The translations under genes were made by a program, and so were the position numbers. A stretch of 64,000 nt of DNA from Brevibacterium sp. W7.2 (lineage in GTDB: Bacteria; Actinomycetota; Actinomycetes; Actinomycetales; Brevibacteriaceae). Under the pieces are notes generated by a model that saw only the letters and a program-made list of their open reading frames with translations, made no database searches and was not told the origin of the DNA. Of the stretch, positions 48,814-57,843 are shown piece after piece; position 1 is the stretch's first letter; every line of letters starts with the position of its first letter. The stretch covers positions 1,240,001 through 1,304,000 of the forward strand of contig NZ_CP073089.1 in NCBI RefSeq assembly GCF_018137945.1, given 5' to 3'.

Positions 48814-49814
48814 GGCTGGCCTCCTGCGCTCATCGGGTCGATCCTCGGGGTGTCGGGGCCGCGGTCAGGGGTGCGGTCGGCACTGCGCTCGGGGCCCTGT
48901 TCGGCGGTGGGGTCGAGGGCGTCGCGGAGTCCGTCGCCGAACATGTTGAACCCGAGCGTGACGAGGAAGAGCGCCATGCCGGGGAAGATGAGGTACATCG
49001 GGTCGACCTGGACCCAGGAGATCGCATCGGAGATCGACCGGCCCCACGACGGGGTGGGCGGGTTGACGCCGACGCCGAGGAAGGACAGGGCCGCCTCGGC
49101 GCCGATCTTGCCGGGAATCGACACGGTCGTGAAGACGATGATCGTCGCGGCGAGGTTCGGGAGGATCTCGCGGACGAGGATGCGCGCGCTGCTCGTGCCC
49201 TGCGCGGCGGCGGCGCGGACGAACCCGCGCTCCTTGAGCGAGAGCGTCTCGCTGCGGACGACGCGGGCGACCGGCGGCCAGCCGAAGAAGCCGATGACGA
49301 GGATGAGCAGGAGCGGGCGCGGGAAGCTTGCGGGCACGGTCGCCGAGAGCGCGATGGCGAAGATGAGGAACGGGAAGCCGAAGACGATGTCGGTGAACCG
49401 GGAGAGCAGCCGGTCGGCGAGGTGCCCGTAGAAGCCGGCGATGAGTCCGATCGCCACGCCGACGATGACGGAGACGAGCGTCGCGGCGAGTCCGATGAGC
49501 AGGGAGACCTGCGCGCCGTAGGAGACGATCGCGAAGAGATCGCGTCCGGTGCGGGGCTCGACGCCGAACCAGTGCTGAGCACTCATCCCGCCCAGCGGCC
49601 CGGCCGGGGCGGTGTCGGGGGCGAGCAGCTCGGGGTTGTAGGCGTAGGGGCTGTTGCCGGTCAGGGCCGCGAACACCGGGGCGAGGACGGCGAGGAGGAC
49701 GAAGAACACGACGAGCCCGAGGCCGATCATCGCTGGTCGGGAGCGCTTCAGTCGCGCCCAGACGGTGTCTGTGCGGGGCGCGCGTCCCGGCCGCTCGGGC
49801 GGGGCTGCTGTCAT
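48810..49814 (-). CDS. ABC transporter permease, DppC type
   Basis: The 334-residue product has six TM helices with N-terminal OppC_N-like segment (RLKRSRPAMIGLGLVVFFVLLAVLAPVFAAL) and the EAA motif FVRAAAAQGTSSARILVREILPN. ATG 49814 (MTAAPPERPG) with AAGGA upstream is used. The C-terminal tail (DPTAEQGPERSADRTPDRGPD) is long and charged. It is the first gene of the operon permease C - permease B - SBP - ATPase. Confidence 0.94.
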   Translation of the reverse strand: MTAAPPERPGRAPRTDTVWARLKRSRPAMIGLGLVVFFVLLAVLAPVFAALTGNSPYAYNPELLAPDTAPAGPLGGMSAQHWFGVEPRTGRDLFAIVSYGAQVSLLIGLAATLVSVIVGVAIGLIAGFYGHLADRLLSRFTDIVFGFPFLIFAIALSATVPASFPRPLLLILVIGFFGWPPVARVVRSETLSLKERGFVRAAAAQGTSSARILVREILPNLAATIIVFTTVSIPGKIGAEAALSFLGVGVNPPTPSWGRSISDAISWVQVDPMYLIFPGMALFLVTLGFNMFGDGLRDALDPTAEQGPERSADRTPDRGPDTPRIDPMSAGGQP

Positions 49815-49885
49815 CGTGGTCCTTCGATTCGTGGTCGGTCGGACGGTGGGCTCGGTCGCGTCCGGGATCGCCGAACTGCTCAACA

Positions 49886-49913
49886 ATTATGCGCCTGATC
49901 GTCGTCTGAGCAA
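49886..49913 (-). promoter_or_regulatory. Promoter of the ABC importer operon
   Basis: On the minus strand TTGCTC (49908-49913), a 16-nt spacer and CATAAT (49886-49891) form a plausible promoter about 70 bp upstream of ATG 49814. The sequence is flanked by GCTCA / TGAGC arms that could be part of an operator. Confidence 0.5.
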
Positions 49914-50021
49914 ACTCATGAAGTTCCGTGACAGTAGCGCAGTTTCCTCCGTTCGTCACCAGGGGCCCCGGTGCTAGAGTCGCAGGCAGGGAACCCTGGC
50001 CGACTCGAGGAAGACGACACC

Positions 50022-51314
50022 GTGACGAACTACCGATTCGAGAGCTTCACTCCCGCCTTCGACGAGTCCACGGGGGAGCCGGATGCCAGGACGAAGGGCT
50101 ACTTCGCGTCGACGAGCGTGGGGTTCCACGACTCCCGGTCGACCGATGCGGCGCTCAAGGCCCGTGTGCAGCGGGCGATCGACGACGATCGTCGTCTCAC
50201 CGCGGTCTACGCCGATAACGAATACGACTATGCGCTCGACGCCGACATCCCCGTCGCGACCTTCGCGTGGTTCGAGAAGCTCGTCAACGTCGGTGCCGGG
50301 CGGCTCGTGCCTGCGCACCTCATCACGTGGGTGACCGTGCGGCCCACCCATCGCCGCCGGGGCCTGCTCCGGTCGATGATCACCACCGACCTCGCCGAGG
50401 CGAAGGCCGCCGGCTACCCGTTCGCGGCGCTGACCGCGACCGAGGGCGGGATCTACTCCCGCTACGGCTTCGGCGTGGCGACGTGGTCGCATGCGATCGA
50501 GGTCGACACCTCGCCGGGCTTCCAGATGATCCGCGAACCCGACCGGCGGGTGGAGATGTGTCTGCCGAGCGTGCTGCGCGAACTCGCGCCGAAGATCTAC
50601 GGCGAGTTCATGAAGACCTCGCCGGGGGCGATGGAGCGGCAGCAGACCTACGTCGAACGGGCCACCGGCGCGCTCAACACCGAGACCGGAGAGGCCGATC
50701 GCGGAGTCCGCGCCGCCCTGCACTTCGGGGAGGACGGCGAACCCGACGGCTACGTCTCCTACAAGTTCGCGGGCTGGTCGACGACCCCGCCGACGATCGA
50801 GCTCATCGACTTCGTCGCCGTCACCGACGCCGCGTACGCCTCCCTGTGGTCCTTCCTCGCCGCGATTGACCTCTCGACGCGGGTGAAGTTCGGCGAATCC
50901 GCCGAGGACTCGCCGCTGCCGTGGCTGCTCACGGACTCCCGCCGCGTGAAGACGACGTCGACGGAGGACAACATCTGGATCCGGATCCTCGACGTCAGGG
51001 CCGCCCTCGAGGCCCGCGCATGGTTCGTGCCCGGCACTCTCGTCCTCGACATCGACGATCCGCAGGAGCTCACCGGGGGACGCTTCCGCGTCACCTCCGA
51101 CGGGCAGAGCGCCGTCGTCGAACCGGTCTCGGAGGCGACGCCGGCCGACCTCAGCCTCGGCATCGCCGAACTCGGCTCCCTCTACTTCGGCGGGGCGGAC
51201 CCGGTCATCCTCGTCCGCGCCGGTCGCATCGAGGAGAACGTGCCGGGAGCCGCCGTCCAGGCGAAGTCGATGTTCGGTCTCGAGCGGATGCCGTACTCGC
51301 CGAACGGATTCTGA
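50022..51314 (+). CDS. Eis-like GNAT N-acetyltransferase
   Basis: The 430-residue product has the tripartite Eis architecture: an N-terminal GNAT domain with acetyl-CoA loop TWVTVRPTHRRRGLLRSMI, a central GNAT-like domain, and an SCP2-like C-terminal domain (RFRVTSDGQSAVVEPVSEATPADLSLGIAELGSLYFGG). In Eis the C-terminal carboxylate acts in catalysis and the last residue is Phe; this protein also ends in Phe (SPNGF). Eis enzymes acetylate aminoglycosides or protein lysines; activity here is inferred. GTG 50022 has AGGAAG 8 nt upstream; TAGAGT at 49975-49980 is a candidate -10. Confidence 0.88.
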   Translation: MTNYRFESFTPAFDESTGEPDARTKGYFASTSVGFHDSRSTDAALKARVQRAIDDDRRLTAVYADNEYDYALDADIPVATFAWFEKLVNVGAGRLVPAHLITWVTVRPTHRRRGLLRSMITTDLAEAKAAGYPFAALTATEGGIYSRYGFGVATWSHAIEVDTSPGFQMIREPDRRVEMCLPSVLRELAPKIYGEFMKTSPGAMERQQTYVERATGALNTETGEADRGVRAALHFGEDGEPDGYVSYKFAGWSTTPPTIELIDFVAVTDAAYASLWSFLAAIDLSTRVKFGESAEDSPLPWLLTDSRRVKTTSTEDNIWIRILDVRAALEARAWFVPGTLVLDIDDPQELTGGRFRVTSDGQSAVVEPVSEATPADLSLGIAELGSLYFGGADPVILVRAGRIEENVPGAAVQAKSMFGLERMPYSPNGF

Positions 51315-51382
51315 CGCTGAGGCGCCTCGAGGTGCTCCAGGTGTCCAGGGTGCTCGGGGCGCGGACGGTGTTCCCAGATCCT

Positions 51383-51419
51383 GAGACTTTGTGAAGGTAT
51401 TCACGCAGTCTCATATGAT
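51383..51419 (+). promoter_or_regulatory. serA promoter with a 30-bp dyad
   Basis: Bases 51383-51412 form a long imperfect palindrome: outer arms GAGACT / AGTCTC and inner arms GTGAA / TTCAC around GGTA, with only the two TT/GC positions unpaired. The -10 TATGAT is at 51414-51419, so the dyad covers the -35 region and spacer. This is the expected place for a repressor of serA; the regulator is unknown. Confidence 0.65.
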
Positions 51420-51452
51420 GAGCCCGTCCCGGTTCCCTGAAGGAGTAACTCA

Positions 51453-53045
51453 GTGCCCAAGCCCATCGTGCTCATCGCCGAAAACCTGTCACCGGCCACC
51501 ATCGACGCACTCGGAGGCGACTTCGAGATCCGTCACACCGACGGCGCTGACCGCTCCCGCCTGCTCACCGACATCGTCGACGCCGATGCGATTCTCGTCC
51601 GCTCGGCCACCCAGGTCGACGCCGAGGCGATCGCCGCGGCCGCGCACCTCAAGGTCATCGCCCGCGCCGGCGTCGGCCTCGACAATGTCGACGTCCCGGC
51701 CGCCACCTCGGCGGGTGTCATGGTCGTCAACGCCCCGACGTCGAACATCATCTCCGCCGCCGAGCTGACGATGGCCCACATCCTCGCCTCGGCCCGGTAC
51801 TTCGGCGCCGGCAACACCTCGCTCAAGGCGGGGGAGTGGAAGCGCTCGAAGTTCACCGGCGTCGAACTCTACGAGAAGACGCTCGGCATCATCGGCCTCG
51901 GCCGCATCGGCGGTCTCGTCGCCGAACGCGCGAAGGCCTTCGGGATGCGCCTCGTCGGCTACGACCCCTACATCACGCAGGCGCGCGCCGCGCAGATGGG
52001 CGTCGAGGTCGTCGACCTGCCGGGGCTGCTCGCGGTCTCCGACTTCGTCACCGTCCACATGCCCAAGACGCCCGAGACGATCGGGATGATCAGCACCGAG
52101 CAGTTCGCGCTCGCGAAGCCGGGCGCCCGCTTCGTCAACGTCGCCCGCGGCGGCATCATCGATGAGGAGGCGCTCGCCGAGGCGGTCGCCGCGGGCACCG
52201 TGGGAGGCGCCGGCATCGACGTGTGGAACGTCGAACCGCCCGAGCCGTCCGCGCTCATGGACCTCGACGCCGTCAACGTCACGCCCCACCTCGGCGCGTC
52301 GACGGTCGAGGCCCAGGAGAAGGCCGGGGTCGCGGTCGCGAAGTCCGTGCGCAAGGCGCTCGCCGGTGAGCTCGTCCCCGACGCCGTCAACGTCGCAGGC
52401 GGGGCGATCCACGAGGACGTCCGTCCCGGGATCCCGCTCGCCGAGCGCCTCGGCCGGGTCGTCAACGCCCTCGCCGAATCCTCGGTCACGCACTTCAAGG
52501 TCGAGGTCAACGGCGAGATCGCCGACAAGGACGTCTCCGTCCTCAAGCTCTCGGCGCTCAAGGGCCTGTTCAAGGACGTCGTCTCCGACCAGGTCTCCTA
52601 CGTCAACGCCCCGCTGCTTGCCGAGGAGCGGGGGATCGGGGTCGAGCTGACGACCGATCCGTACTGCGAATCGTTCCGCAACATCACCCGCCTGACCGCG
52701 ACGACCGGGGACGGACAGCGGATCACCGTCGCCGGCACCGTGACGGGTCCGAAGCTCGTGCAGAAGCTCACCGAGGTCGACGGCTTCGATCTCGAGATCG
52801 AGCTCACCGACAACCTCCTCATCTTCCGCTACGAGGATCGTCCGGGCATCATCGGTCAGCTCGGGCTCGCGCTCGGCGCCAACGAGATCAACATCGCCGG
52901 CATGCAGGTCTCACCGTCGTCGGAGGACAACGAGGCGCTCTCGGTCATGGCCGTCGATTCGGCGGTGCCCGAGGAGGTCGTGCGGGCCGTCGCCGGCGCA
53001 GTCAACGCCTCGGCGTTCTCCGCGGTCTCGCTCGACGAGGACTGA
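51453..53045 (+). CDS. serA: D-3-phosphoglycerate dehydrogenase
   Basis: The 530-residue long-form enzyme catalyses the first step of serine synthesis. Domains: catalytic/NAD-binding (GIIGLGRIGGLVAERAKAFGM; catalytic Arg in VNVARGGIIDEEAL, Glu in VEPPEPSAL, His in TPHLGAS), the intervening ASB domain (about 315-450) and a C-terminal ACT domain (IFRYEDRPGIIGQLGLALGANEINIAGMQV) for serine feedback. GTG 51453 has AAGGAG 8 nt upstream. It is near-identical in plan to mycobacterial SerA1. The serine made feeds cysE-cysK in this window. Confidence 0.96.
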   Translation: MPKPIVLIAENLSPATIDALGGDFEIRHTDGADRSRLLTDIVDADAILVRSATQVDAEAIAAAAHLKVIARAGVGLDNVDVPAATSAGVMVVNAPTSNIISAAELTMAHILASARYFGAGNTSLKAGEWKRSKFTGVELYEKTLGIIGLGRIGGLVAERAKAFGMRLVGYDPYITQARAAQMGVEVVDLPGLLAVSDFVTVHMPKTPETIGMISTEQFALAKPGARFVNVARGGIIDEEALAEAVAAGTVGGAGIDVWNVEPPEPSALMDLDAVNVTPHLGASTVEAQEKAGVAVAKSVRKALAGELVPDAVNVAGGAIHEDVRPGIPLAERLGRVVNALAESSVTHFKVEVNGEIADKDVSVLKLSALKGLFKDVVSDQVSYVNAPLLAEERGIGVELTTDPYCESFRNITRLTATTGDGQRITVAGTVTGPKLVQKLTEVDGFDLEIELTDNLLIFRYEDRPGIIGQLGLALGANEINIAGMQVSPSSEDNEALSVMAVDSAVPEEVVRAVAGAVNASAFSAVSLDED

Positions 53046-53068
53046 GCGGACCCGACGCAGACCACACT

Positions 53069-53106
53069 CGGTGCCCCGTATCCGCGCAGGCGGGTGCGGG
53101 GCACCG
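53069..53106 (+). terminator. Hairpin downstream of serA
   Basis: A 10-bp perfect stem CGGTGCCCCG / CGGGGCACCG with an 18-nt loop lies 23 bp past serA and has no T-run. TATGAT at 53108-53113, directly after it, may be the -10 of the next gene. Confidence 0.55.
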
Positions 53107-53223
53107 CTATGATGGTCAGCGCACATCGAAACCCTCGGTGACTGCATCGACCATCGCCGGTCCCGCGCTGGTCGTCCTCGGGTGGCCTGCGTCGGGCCGG
53201 TTCCACTCCCATGAAGGAACCCG

Positions 53224-53829
53224 ATGACCAACTCCCCCCAGTCCCCTCTGCCCGCTCCCGGGCAGGACACCCACCAGGCCCCGGTGGCCGGCACGGCCGC
53301 TGCCGGCAGCCTCGGCGATCTCGCGCTGCCGCTGCGCGGTGCCCGTCCGAAGCAGGCGGTCTCCCGCTTCCTCAAGAAGTACTCCGTGTTCTCCGGCCGT
53401 GCCTCCCGCAGCGAGTTCTGGTGGGTCTACCTGTTCGTCGCCATCGCCATGGCGATCCCGTATGCGCTCATCATCATCGGCATGTCGATCGGCCTCGCGT
53501 GGGCGGCCGCGAACCCCAAGATCACCGAGTTCGGGGTCGATCAGACCACCGGTGAGGCGATCACCCTCGAACAGTCCCCGGGCATCATGAACCACGCGCC
53601 GGCTGCGACACTCATCTGGCTCGGTCTCGCGCTCCTCGTCGTCGTCTTCCTCGCCGTCATCGTGCCGATGCTCGCGCTCATGGTCCGCCGTCTCCACGAC
53701 GTCAACATGCCCGGAGCGCTCCTCTTCATCGCGCTCGTCCCGTTCGCCGGGCCGCTCATCGTCCTCGTCTTCATGCTGCTCGAGGCCAAGCCCGAAGGCG
53801 CGCGCTTCGACGCCGTCGGCGCGCACTGA
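53224..53829 (+). CDS. DUF805 membrane protein
   Basis: The 201-residue protein has a Pro/Ala-rich N-terminal tail and the DUF805 core: KKYSVFSGRASRSEFWWVYLF, TM helices at about 68-95 and 132-160, the VRRLHDVNMPG motif, and a C-terminal TM (LLFIALVPFAGPLIVLVFMLLEAKPEGARFD). DUF805 proteins are small inner-membrane proteins of unknown function. ATG 53224 has AAGGA 5 nt upstream. It converges on the NTF2-like gene with a 14-bp gap. Confidence 0.9.
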   Translation: MTNSPQSPLPAPGQDTHQAPVAGTAAAGSLGDLALPLRGARPKQAVSRFLKKYSVFSGRASRSEFWWVYLFVAIAMAIPYALIIIGMSIGLAWAAANPKITEFGVDQTTGEAITLEQSPGIMNHAPAATLIWLGLALLVVVFLAVIVPMLALMVRRLHDVNMPGALLFIALVPFAGPLIVLVFMLLEAKPEGARFDAVGAH

Positions 53830-53843
53830 GGCCGACTCGCCGG

Positions 53844-54302
53844 TCAGGGCGAGTCCGTGATCGGCGCGGCCGCAGCGTCCGGATTGCCCGCGGCGGCCAC
53901 CTCGGCGAGCGCGCGCTGGAGGACCTGCAGGTCCTCGAGCGTCTCGACCGCGATGATCCGCCCCCACCGCAGGGTGAGGAACTGGAACATCGTGTTCTCG
54001 TAGCGGCCGCCGCCGGGCAGTGAGCCCGAGACGCGGGTGCGCACGGCGATCCGCGTGTGCCACGGTCCGCCGTCGACGATGACGTCGTCGACGGCGAACC
54101 GGGCGTCGGGCAGGATGCTCGTCACCCGCTCCCACCAGCGGATCATCGCCTCCCGGGTGGTGCGCCGACCGCCGAGCGCATGGTCGCCGTGGAAGACGTC
54201 GACGAAGCGCGGGGCGAGGCTGTCGACCATGGGCATGACCTGACCGCGGCTGATCTGGTCGAAGACCGCGCGGATGCGGGCCCTGACGATGCGCTTGTAC
54301 AT
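53844..54302 (-). CDS. SnoaL/NTF2-like protein
   Basis: The 152-residue product has the cone-shaped NTF2-like plan: an N-terminal helix (RIVRARIRAVFDQISRGQVMPMVDSLAPRFVDVFHGDHALGG), a second helix (TREAMIRWWERVTSIL), and beta strands (RFAVDDVIVDGGPWHTRIAVRTRVSG; RYENTMFQFLTLRWGRIIAVETLEDL). Such proteins are polyketide cyclases, limonene-epoxide hydrolase-like enzymes or ligand binders; no catalytic set is evident. It diverges from the tetR gene across 62 bp, so it is probably a target of that regulator. Confidence 0.85.
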   Translation of the reverse strand: MYKRIVRARIRAVFDQISRGQVMPMVDSLAPRFVDVFHGDHALGGRRTTREAMIRWWERVTSILPDARFAVDDVIVDGGPWHTRIAVRTRVSGSLPGGGRYENTMFQFLTLRWGRIIAVETLEDLQVLQRALAEVAAAGNPDAAAAPITDSP

Positions 54303-54342
54303 GGGAACCCCTCACCGGCGACCAGGGGTCGTCCGCATCGAT

Positions 54343-54360
54343 TAACGTTACTATTGGTTA
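54343..54360 (+). promoter_or_regulatory. Candidate TetR operator in the divergent region
   Basis: The 62-bp gap contains an AT-rich patch with the perfect 8-mer palindrome TAACGTTA (54343-54350) and outer arms TAAC / GTTA spanning 54343-54360. The position suits shared control of both divergent genes. Binding is inferred. Confidence 0.4.
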
Positions 54361-54364
54361 CACT

Positions 54365-54967
54365 ATGAGCCGAACCGGTCGCCCGCGCAAGAGCGCAACG
54401 GAATCCGAGATCGTCAGCGCCCTCACCGATCTCGTCATCGAACGCGGCTACGCGTCCGTCACCGTCGATCTCGTCGTCGAGCGGGCGGGCACGAACAAGC
54501 CCGCCTTCTATCGCCGGTTCCGCAATCTCGCCGAGGTGGTGCCGCTCGTGCTCGCCGCCCGCCACGGCACGGACACCGACATCGACACCGGCAGCCTCGC
54601 AGGCGACCTCACGGAGGTGCAGGCTCGGCAGCAGCGGCTCTTCACCGACCCCGTCGTCACCCGCGGCTTCGCCGGATGGGCCGCTGACATCGCCGGCGAT
54701 GTGTCCGGCGCGGCGGCGTTCTTCGACTCCTACCTCTCACCGAGGCGGCAATTCACGCGAGTCATCCTCGCCCGGGCCGTCGACCGCGGAGAGATCGCCC
54801 CCGGTGCCGACCCCGACTGGCTCGCCGATCTCCTCACCGGGCCGCTCCTCATGCGCTTGGTCCTCCCGGGCCTGCCGCCGATCGACGACCGCCTCGTCGC
54901 GCAGACGGTCAGCGCCGCCCTCGACGTGCTCGGCGCTGCCGGGGCGGGGCGGACGGAGAGGGGCTAG
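54365..54967 (+). CDS. TetR/AcrR-family transcriptional regulator
   Basis: The 200-residue regulator has a TetR HTH (SEIVSALTDLVIERGYASVTVDLVVERAGTNKPAFYRRFRNLAEVVPLVL) and a TetR_C-like ligand domain ending near LLMRLVLPGLPPIDDRLVAQTVSAAL. The Arg/Lys N-terminal arm (MSRTGRPRKS) contacts DNA in relatives. It is divergent from the NTF2-like gene and probably represses it and itself. It ends 10 bp before the convergent PAP2 gene. Confidence 0.92.
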   Translation: MSRTGRPRKSATESEIVSALTDLVIERGYASVTVDLVVERAGTNKPAFYRRFRNLAEVVPLVLAARHGTDTDIDTGSLAGDLTEVQARQQRLFTDPVVTRGFAGWAADIAGDVSGAAAFFDSYLSPRRQFTRVILARAVDRGEIAPGADPDWLADLLTGPLLMRLVLPGLPPIDDRLVAQTVSAALDVLGAAGAGRTERG

Positions 54968-54977
54968 CGGAGAGGGC

Positions 54978-55721
54978 CTAACGGAGCAGCAGCGGTGAGC
55001 GGGTGCGCAGACCGATCCACGTCCACAGGGCATCGGCGAGGATCGCGGCGGTGAGCCCGACGAGGACGCCGGCGATCGTGTCGGTGAGCCAGTGGACCTG
55101 GAGTGCGGTGCGCGACCACATCATCGCGAGCACCCAGCCTGCCGCGAGCAGCAGCGACCAGTGGAAGCGGAGCCGCAGGGGATCGGCACGGGTGCTCGTC
55201 GCCGCCCGCGTGACGATGAGCGCGAGCCCGAAGGCCAGCGCCGCCGCGCCCATCGAGTGACCGGACGGATAGGAGTAGCCCAGCGACGAGTAGAGCTGAT
55301 CGCCCGGGCGGGCCCGTTCGACGAGCAGCTTGATGAGCTCGGAGAGGCCGACGCCGAGCAGCATCGTCGTGACGATGACGACAGCGGCACGGAACCGGCG
55401 CAGCAGGATGAAGATCGCGGCAGCCAGCGCGGTGCACATCATCGCCCCGTTGCCGCCGCCCACCTCGGCGAGGGTGACCGCGACCCAGTACGGCACCGAA
55501 TCGAGCGGCACCTTGACGAGGTGGGCCCACCACACATCGAGCGGGGTCGGCCCGGTGTGGGTCAGGCGCAGCCAGAGGCCGAACGCGCCGACGAGGAGCA
55601 TGGCCGGCAGCACCGACCACAGCGCCCACCGCGGTGTGGGGGCGACTGCGGACGGTGCCTGGGAGGGCAGACGGGGGTTCGGGGCCGGTTGCCCGGCCCC
55701 GGGCGCATCGGCGCTGATCAG
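54978..55721 (-). CDS. PAP2-family phosphatase (membrane)
   Basis: The roughly 247-residue integral membrane protein has six TM helices and all three PAP2 motifs: KLLVERARPGD, YPSGHSMG and SRTALQVHWLTDTIAG. It probably dephosphorylates undecaprenyl pyrophosphate or phosphatidic acid at the outer face. No ATG, GTG or TTG is in frame before the first TM, so CTG at 55721 is proposed; it overlaps the upstream gene's stop as CTGA. This is a second CTGA-type junction, like that at 1858. The start is therefore uncertain. Confidence 0.82.
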   Translation of the reverse strand: MISADAPGAGQPAPNPRLPSQAPSAVAPTPRWALWSVLPAMLLVGAFGLWLRLTHTGPTPLDVWWAHLVKVPLDSVPYWVAVTLAEVGGGNGAMMCTALAAAIFILLRRFRAAVVIVTTMLLGVGLSELIKLLVERARPGDQLYSSLGYSYPSGHSMGAAALAFGLALIVTRAATSTRADPLRLRFHWSLLLAAGWVLAMMWSRTALQVHWLTDTIAGVLVGLTAAILADALWTWIGLRTRSPLLLR

Positions 55722-56569
55722 GCGTTCCAGAGACCGTAGGTGTCGGCGAGCGACGCGATCTTCTTCGCGCGCGCCAGACGCGGCAGGTACGAGCCGTCGG
55801 TGATCTCCGTGCCGCCTTCGGCCGCCGCGAGCATCTGGCGGGCCCACGTGCGCTCGTCCTCGCTCGGGCTCATCGCCTCGTTGAGGGCGTTGACCTGGTC
55901 GATGTTGAGGACGAGCTTGCCCGTCATGCCCATGTTGTGGGTGACGTCGGCGTCCTCACGCACCTGCTCATCGCTGGCGTCGGCGGCCGAGGGGCCGTCG
56001 ATCGCGCCGGGCAGCCCGCCCATGCGCGAGGCGATGGTCAGGCGCGACCGGGCGTACGCGAGGGCCATCGGATCACCGGAGAATCCGGTGTCCTTGCGGA
56101 AGTCGTTCGTGCCGAAGGCGAGGCGGAAGGTGCCGGGCGCCTCGGCGATCTTCGTCGCGTTCTCGACGCCGCGGGCGGATTCGAGGAGCGCGAGCACGGG
56201 CAGGCCGGCCTTCGCGCGCATCGCGGTGTAGGAGACCTGCTCGGGGCGCTCGGTCTCCGGCAGCATGACCCCGCGCAGACCGGGCAGCATGGCGACGGCC
56301 GCGAGGTCGTCGTCCCAGAACTCCGACTCCATCTTGTTGATCCGCACCCACGCCGACATGCCGGACTCGAGGGCGCGGACGACGTTGTCGCGGGCCTCGA
56401 GCTTCTTGTCCTCGGCCACCGAGGCCTCGAGGTCGAAGATGACAGAATCGGCCTCGGACGCCTGCGCGGGTGCGAACAGAGCCTCCTTCGCCGCATTGAC
56501 GAGCAGCCACGAGCGGGACAGCTTGGCGGGGAGGGAGGCGGCGCGACGATTGCGGATCGTTTCTGTCAA
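55718..56569 (-). CDS. HpcH/HpaI aldolase / citrate lyase beta-like (CitE-like)
   Basis: The 283-residue TIM-barrel protein begins (TTG 56569) MTETIRNRRAASLPAKLSRSWLLVNAAKEALF. CoA-thioester lyase motifs: DSVIFDLEASVAEDKKLEARDNV (metal-ligand region), WVRINKMESEFWDDDLAAV with the substrate Arg, GVMLPETE and LALLESARGVENA with metal-ligand Glu, and LAFGTNDFRKDTG. It resembles stand-alone CitE-like proteins that cleave malyl- or citramalyl-CoA. GAGAAAG about 7 nt upstream is the SD. It diverges from leuB and shares a junction with the PAP2 gene. Confidence 0.86.
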   Translation of the reverse strand: MTETIRNRRAASLPAKLSRSWLLVNAAKEALFAPAQASEADSVIFDLEASVAEDKKLEARDNVVRALESGMSAWVRINKMESEFWDDDLAAVAMLPGLRGVMLPETERPEQVSYTAMRAKAGLPVLALLESARGVENATKIAEAPGTFRLAFGTNDFRKDTGFSGDPMALAYARSRLTIASRMGGLPGAIDGPSAADASDEQVREDADVTHNMGMTGKLVLNIDQVNALNEAMSPSEDERTWARQMLAAAEGGTEITDGSYLPRLARAKKIASLADTYGLWNA

Positions 56570-56802
56570 GGATCGACTTTCTCTCGGAAGCGGTGAGTCG
56601 GCGAGTCTGCGGCCGCGGTCGAGTCGCGACGGCTGACCACCATTTTCGTCGGTCGACCAAGGATTTTGTAGCCGCAGACGAAGATTGAGACGTGAAATTG
56701 TCCACGTTCGGACCTGTGGGAGGATCGGGAGGCGCCGAGGCGATCTGTTCACATAGTGATATGGGCTGGTTGCATGATGAGATGGGCTCTAGTCTGGCGG
56801 GC

Positions 56803-57843
56803 ATGAAGACGTACTCCATAGCGGTCATGCCCGGCGACGGAATCGGCACCGAGGTCGTGCCGGAAGGGCTCAAGGTCCTCCAGCGCGCGATCGAGCTCTC
56901 CGGGGAGCCGGTCGCCCTCGAGCTCACCGACTACGAGGTCGGGGCCAAGCGCTGGCACGAGACGGGCGAGACGCTCACCGATGACGAACTCGCGGCCCTG
57001 CGCAACCACGATGCGATCTTCTTCGGCGCGTGCGGCGACCCGAGCGTGCCCTCGGGAGTCCTCGAGCGCGGGGTCATCCTCAAGATGCGCTTCGGGCTCG
57101 GCCACGCCGTCAACCTCCGTCCCGCGAAGCTCTTCGCCGGCGTCGAGAGTCCCCTCGCCGCCCGTCCCGCGATCGACTTCGTCGTCGTCCGCGAGGGCAC
57201 GGAGGGCTCGTACACCGGCATGGGCGGCTCCGTGCGCACGGACACCCCGCACGAGGTCGCGACCGAGGTGTCGGTCAACACGTGGTACGGCGTCGAGCGG
57301 GCCGTGCGCGATGCCTTCGAGCGGGCGCAGGCCCGGCGGAAGAAGCTCACCTACGTCCACAAGCACAACGTCATGGTCCATGCCGGGCACCTGTGGCGCC
57401 GTGTCGTCGAGAAGGTCGGCGAGGAGTTCCCCGAGGTGGCCGTCAACTACGAGCACACCGACGCGTGCACGATCTACATGGTCACCGACCCCGAGCGCTA
57501 CGACGTCATCGTCACCGACAACCTCTTCGGTGACATCCTCACCGACCTCGCCGCCGCGGTGACCGGGGGCATCGGCCTGGCCGCCTCGGGCAACCTCAAC
57601 GTCGAGGGCACCGCGCCGAGCCTCTTCGAACCGATCCACGGTTCGGCGCCGGACATCGCCGGCAAGCAGATCGCCGACCCCACCGCGTCGATCCTCTCGG
57701 GTGCGCTCATGGCCTCCCACCTCGGACTCGACTCCGTGGCCGCCGCGATCGAGACGGCCGTCGAAGCCGATCTCGCCGAGCGCGACGGCACCCCGCGGAC
57801 CACCGCCGAGGTGGGTGACGCGATCGCCGCCCGACTGGGGTGA
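56803..57843 (+). CDS. leuB: 3-isopropylmalate dehydrogenase
   Basis: The 346-residue NAD-dependent decarboxylating dehydrogenase of leucine synthesis starts [22 protein letters not shown]. It has the substrate Arg region [18 protein letters not shown], the catalytic YTGMGGSVR and VHKHNVM, the metal Asp motif [18 protein letters not shown] and the NAD loop [28 protein letters not shown]. It could also oxidise related malate analogues. ATG 56803 follows TAGTCT (56790-56795) by 7 nt, a leaderless-type start. ilvE follows about 200 bp downstream. Confidence 0.93.
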   Translation: MKTYSIAVMPGDGIGTEVVPEGLKVLQRAIELSGEPVALELTDYEVGAKRWHETGETLTDDELAALRNHDAIFFGACGDPSVPSGVLERGVILKMRFGLGHAVNLRPAKLFAGVESPLAARPAIDFVVVREGTEGSYTGMGGSVRTDTPHEVATEVSVNTWYGVERAVRDAFERAQARRKKLTYVHKHNVMVHAGHLWRRVVEKVGEEFPEVAVNYEHTDACTIYMVTDPERYDVIVTDNLFGDILTDLAAAVTGGIGLAASGNLNVEGTAPSLFEPIHGSAPDIAGKQIADPTASILSGALMASHLGLDSVAAAIETAVEADLAERDGTPRTTAEVGDAIAARLG

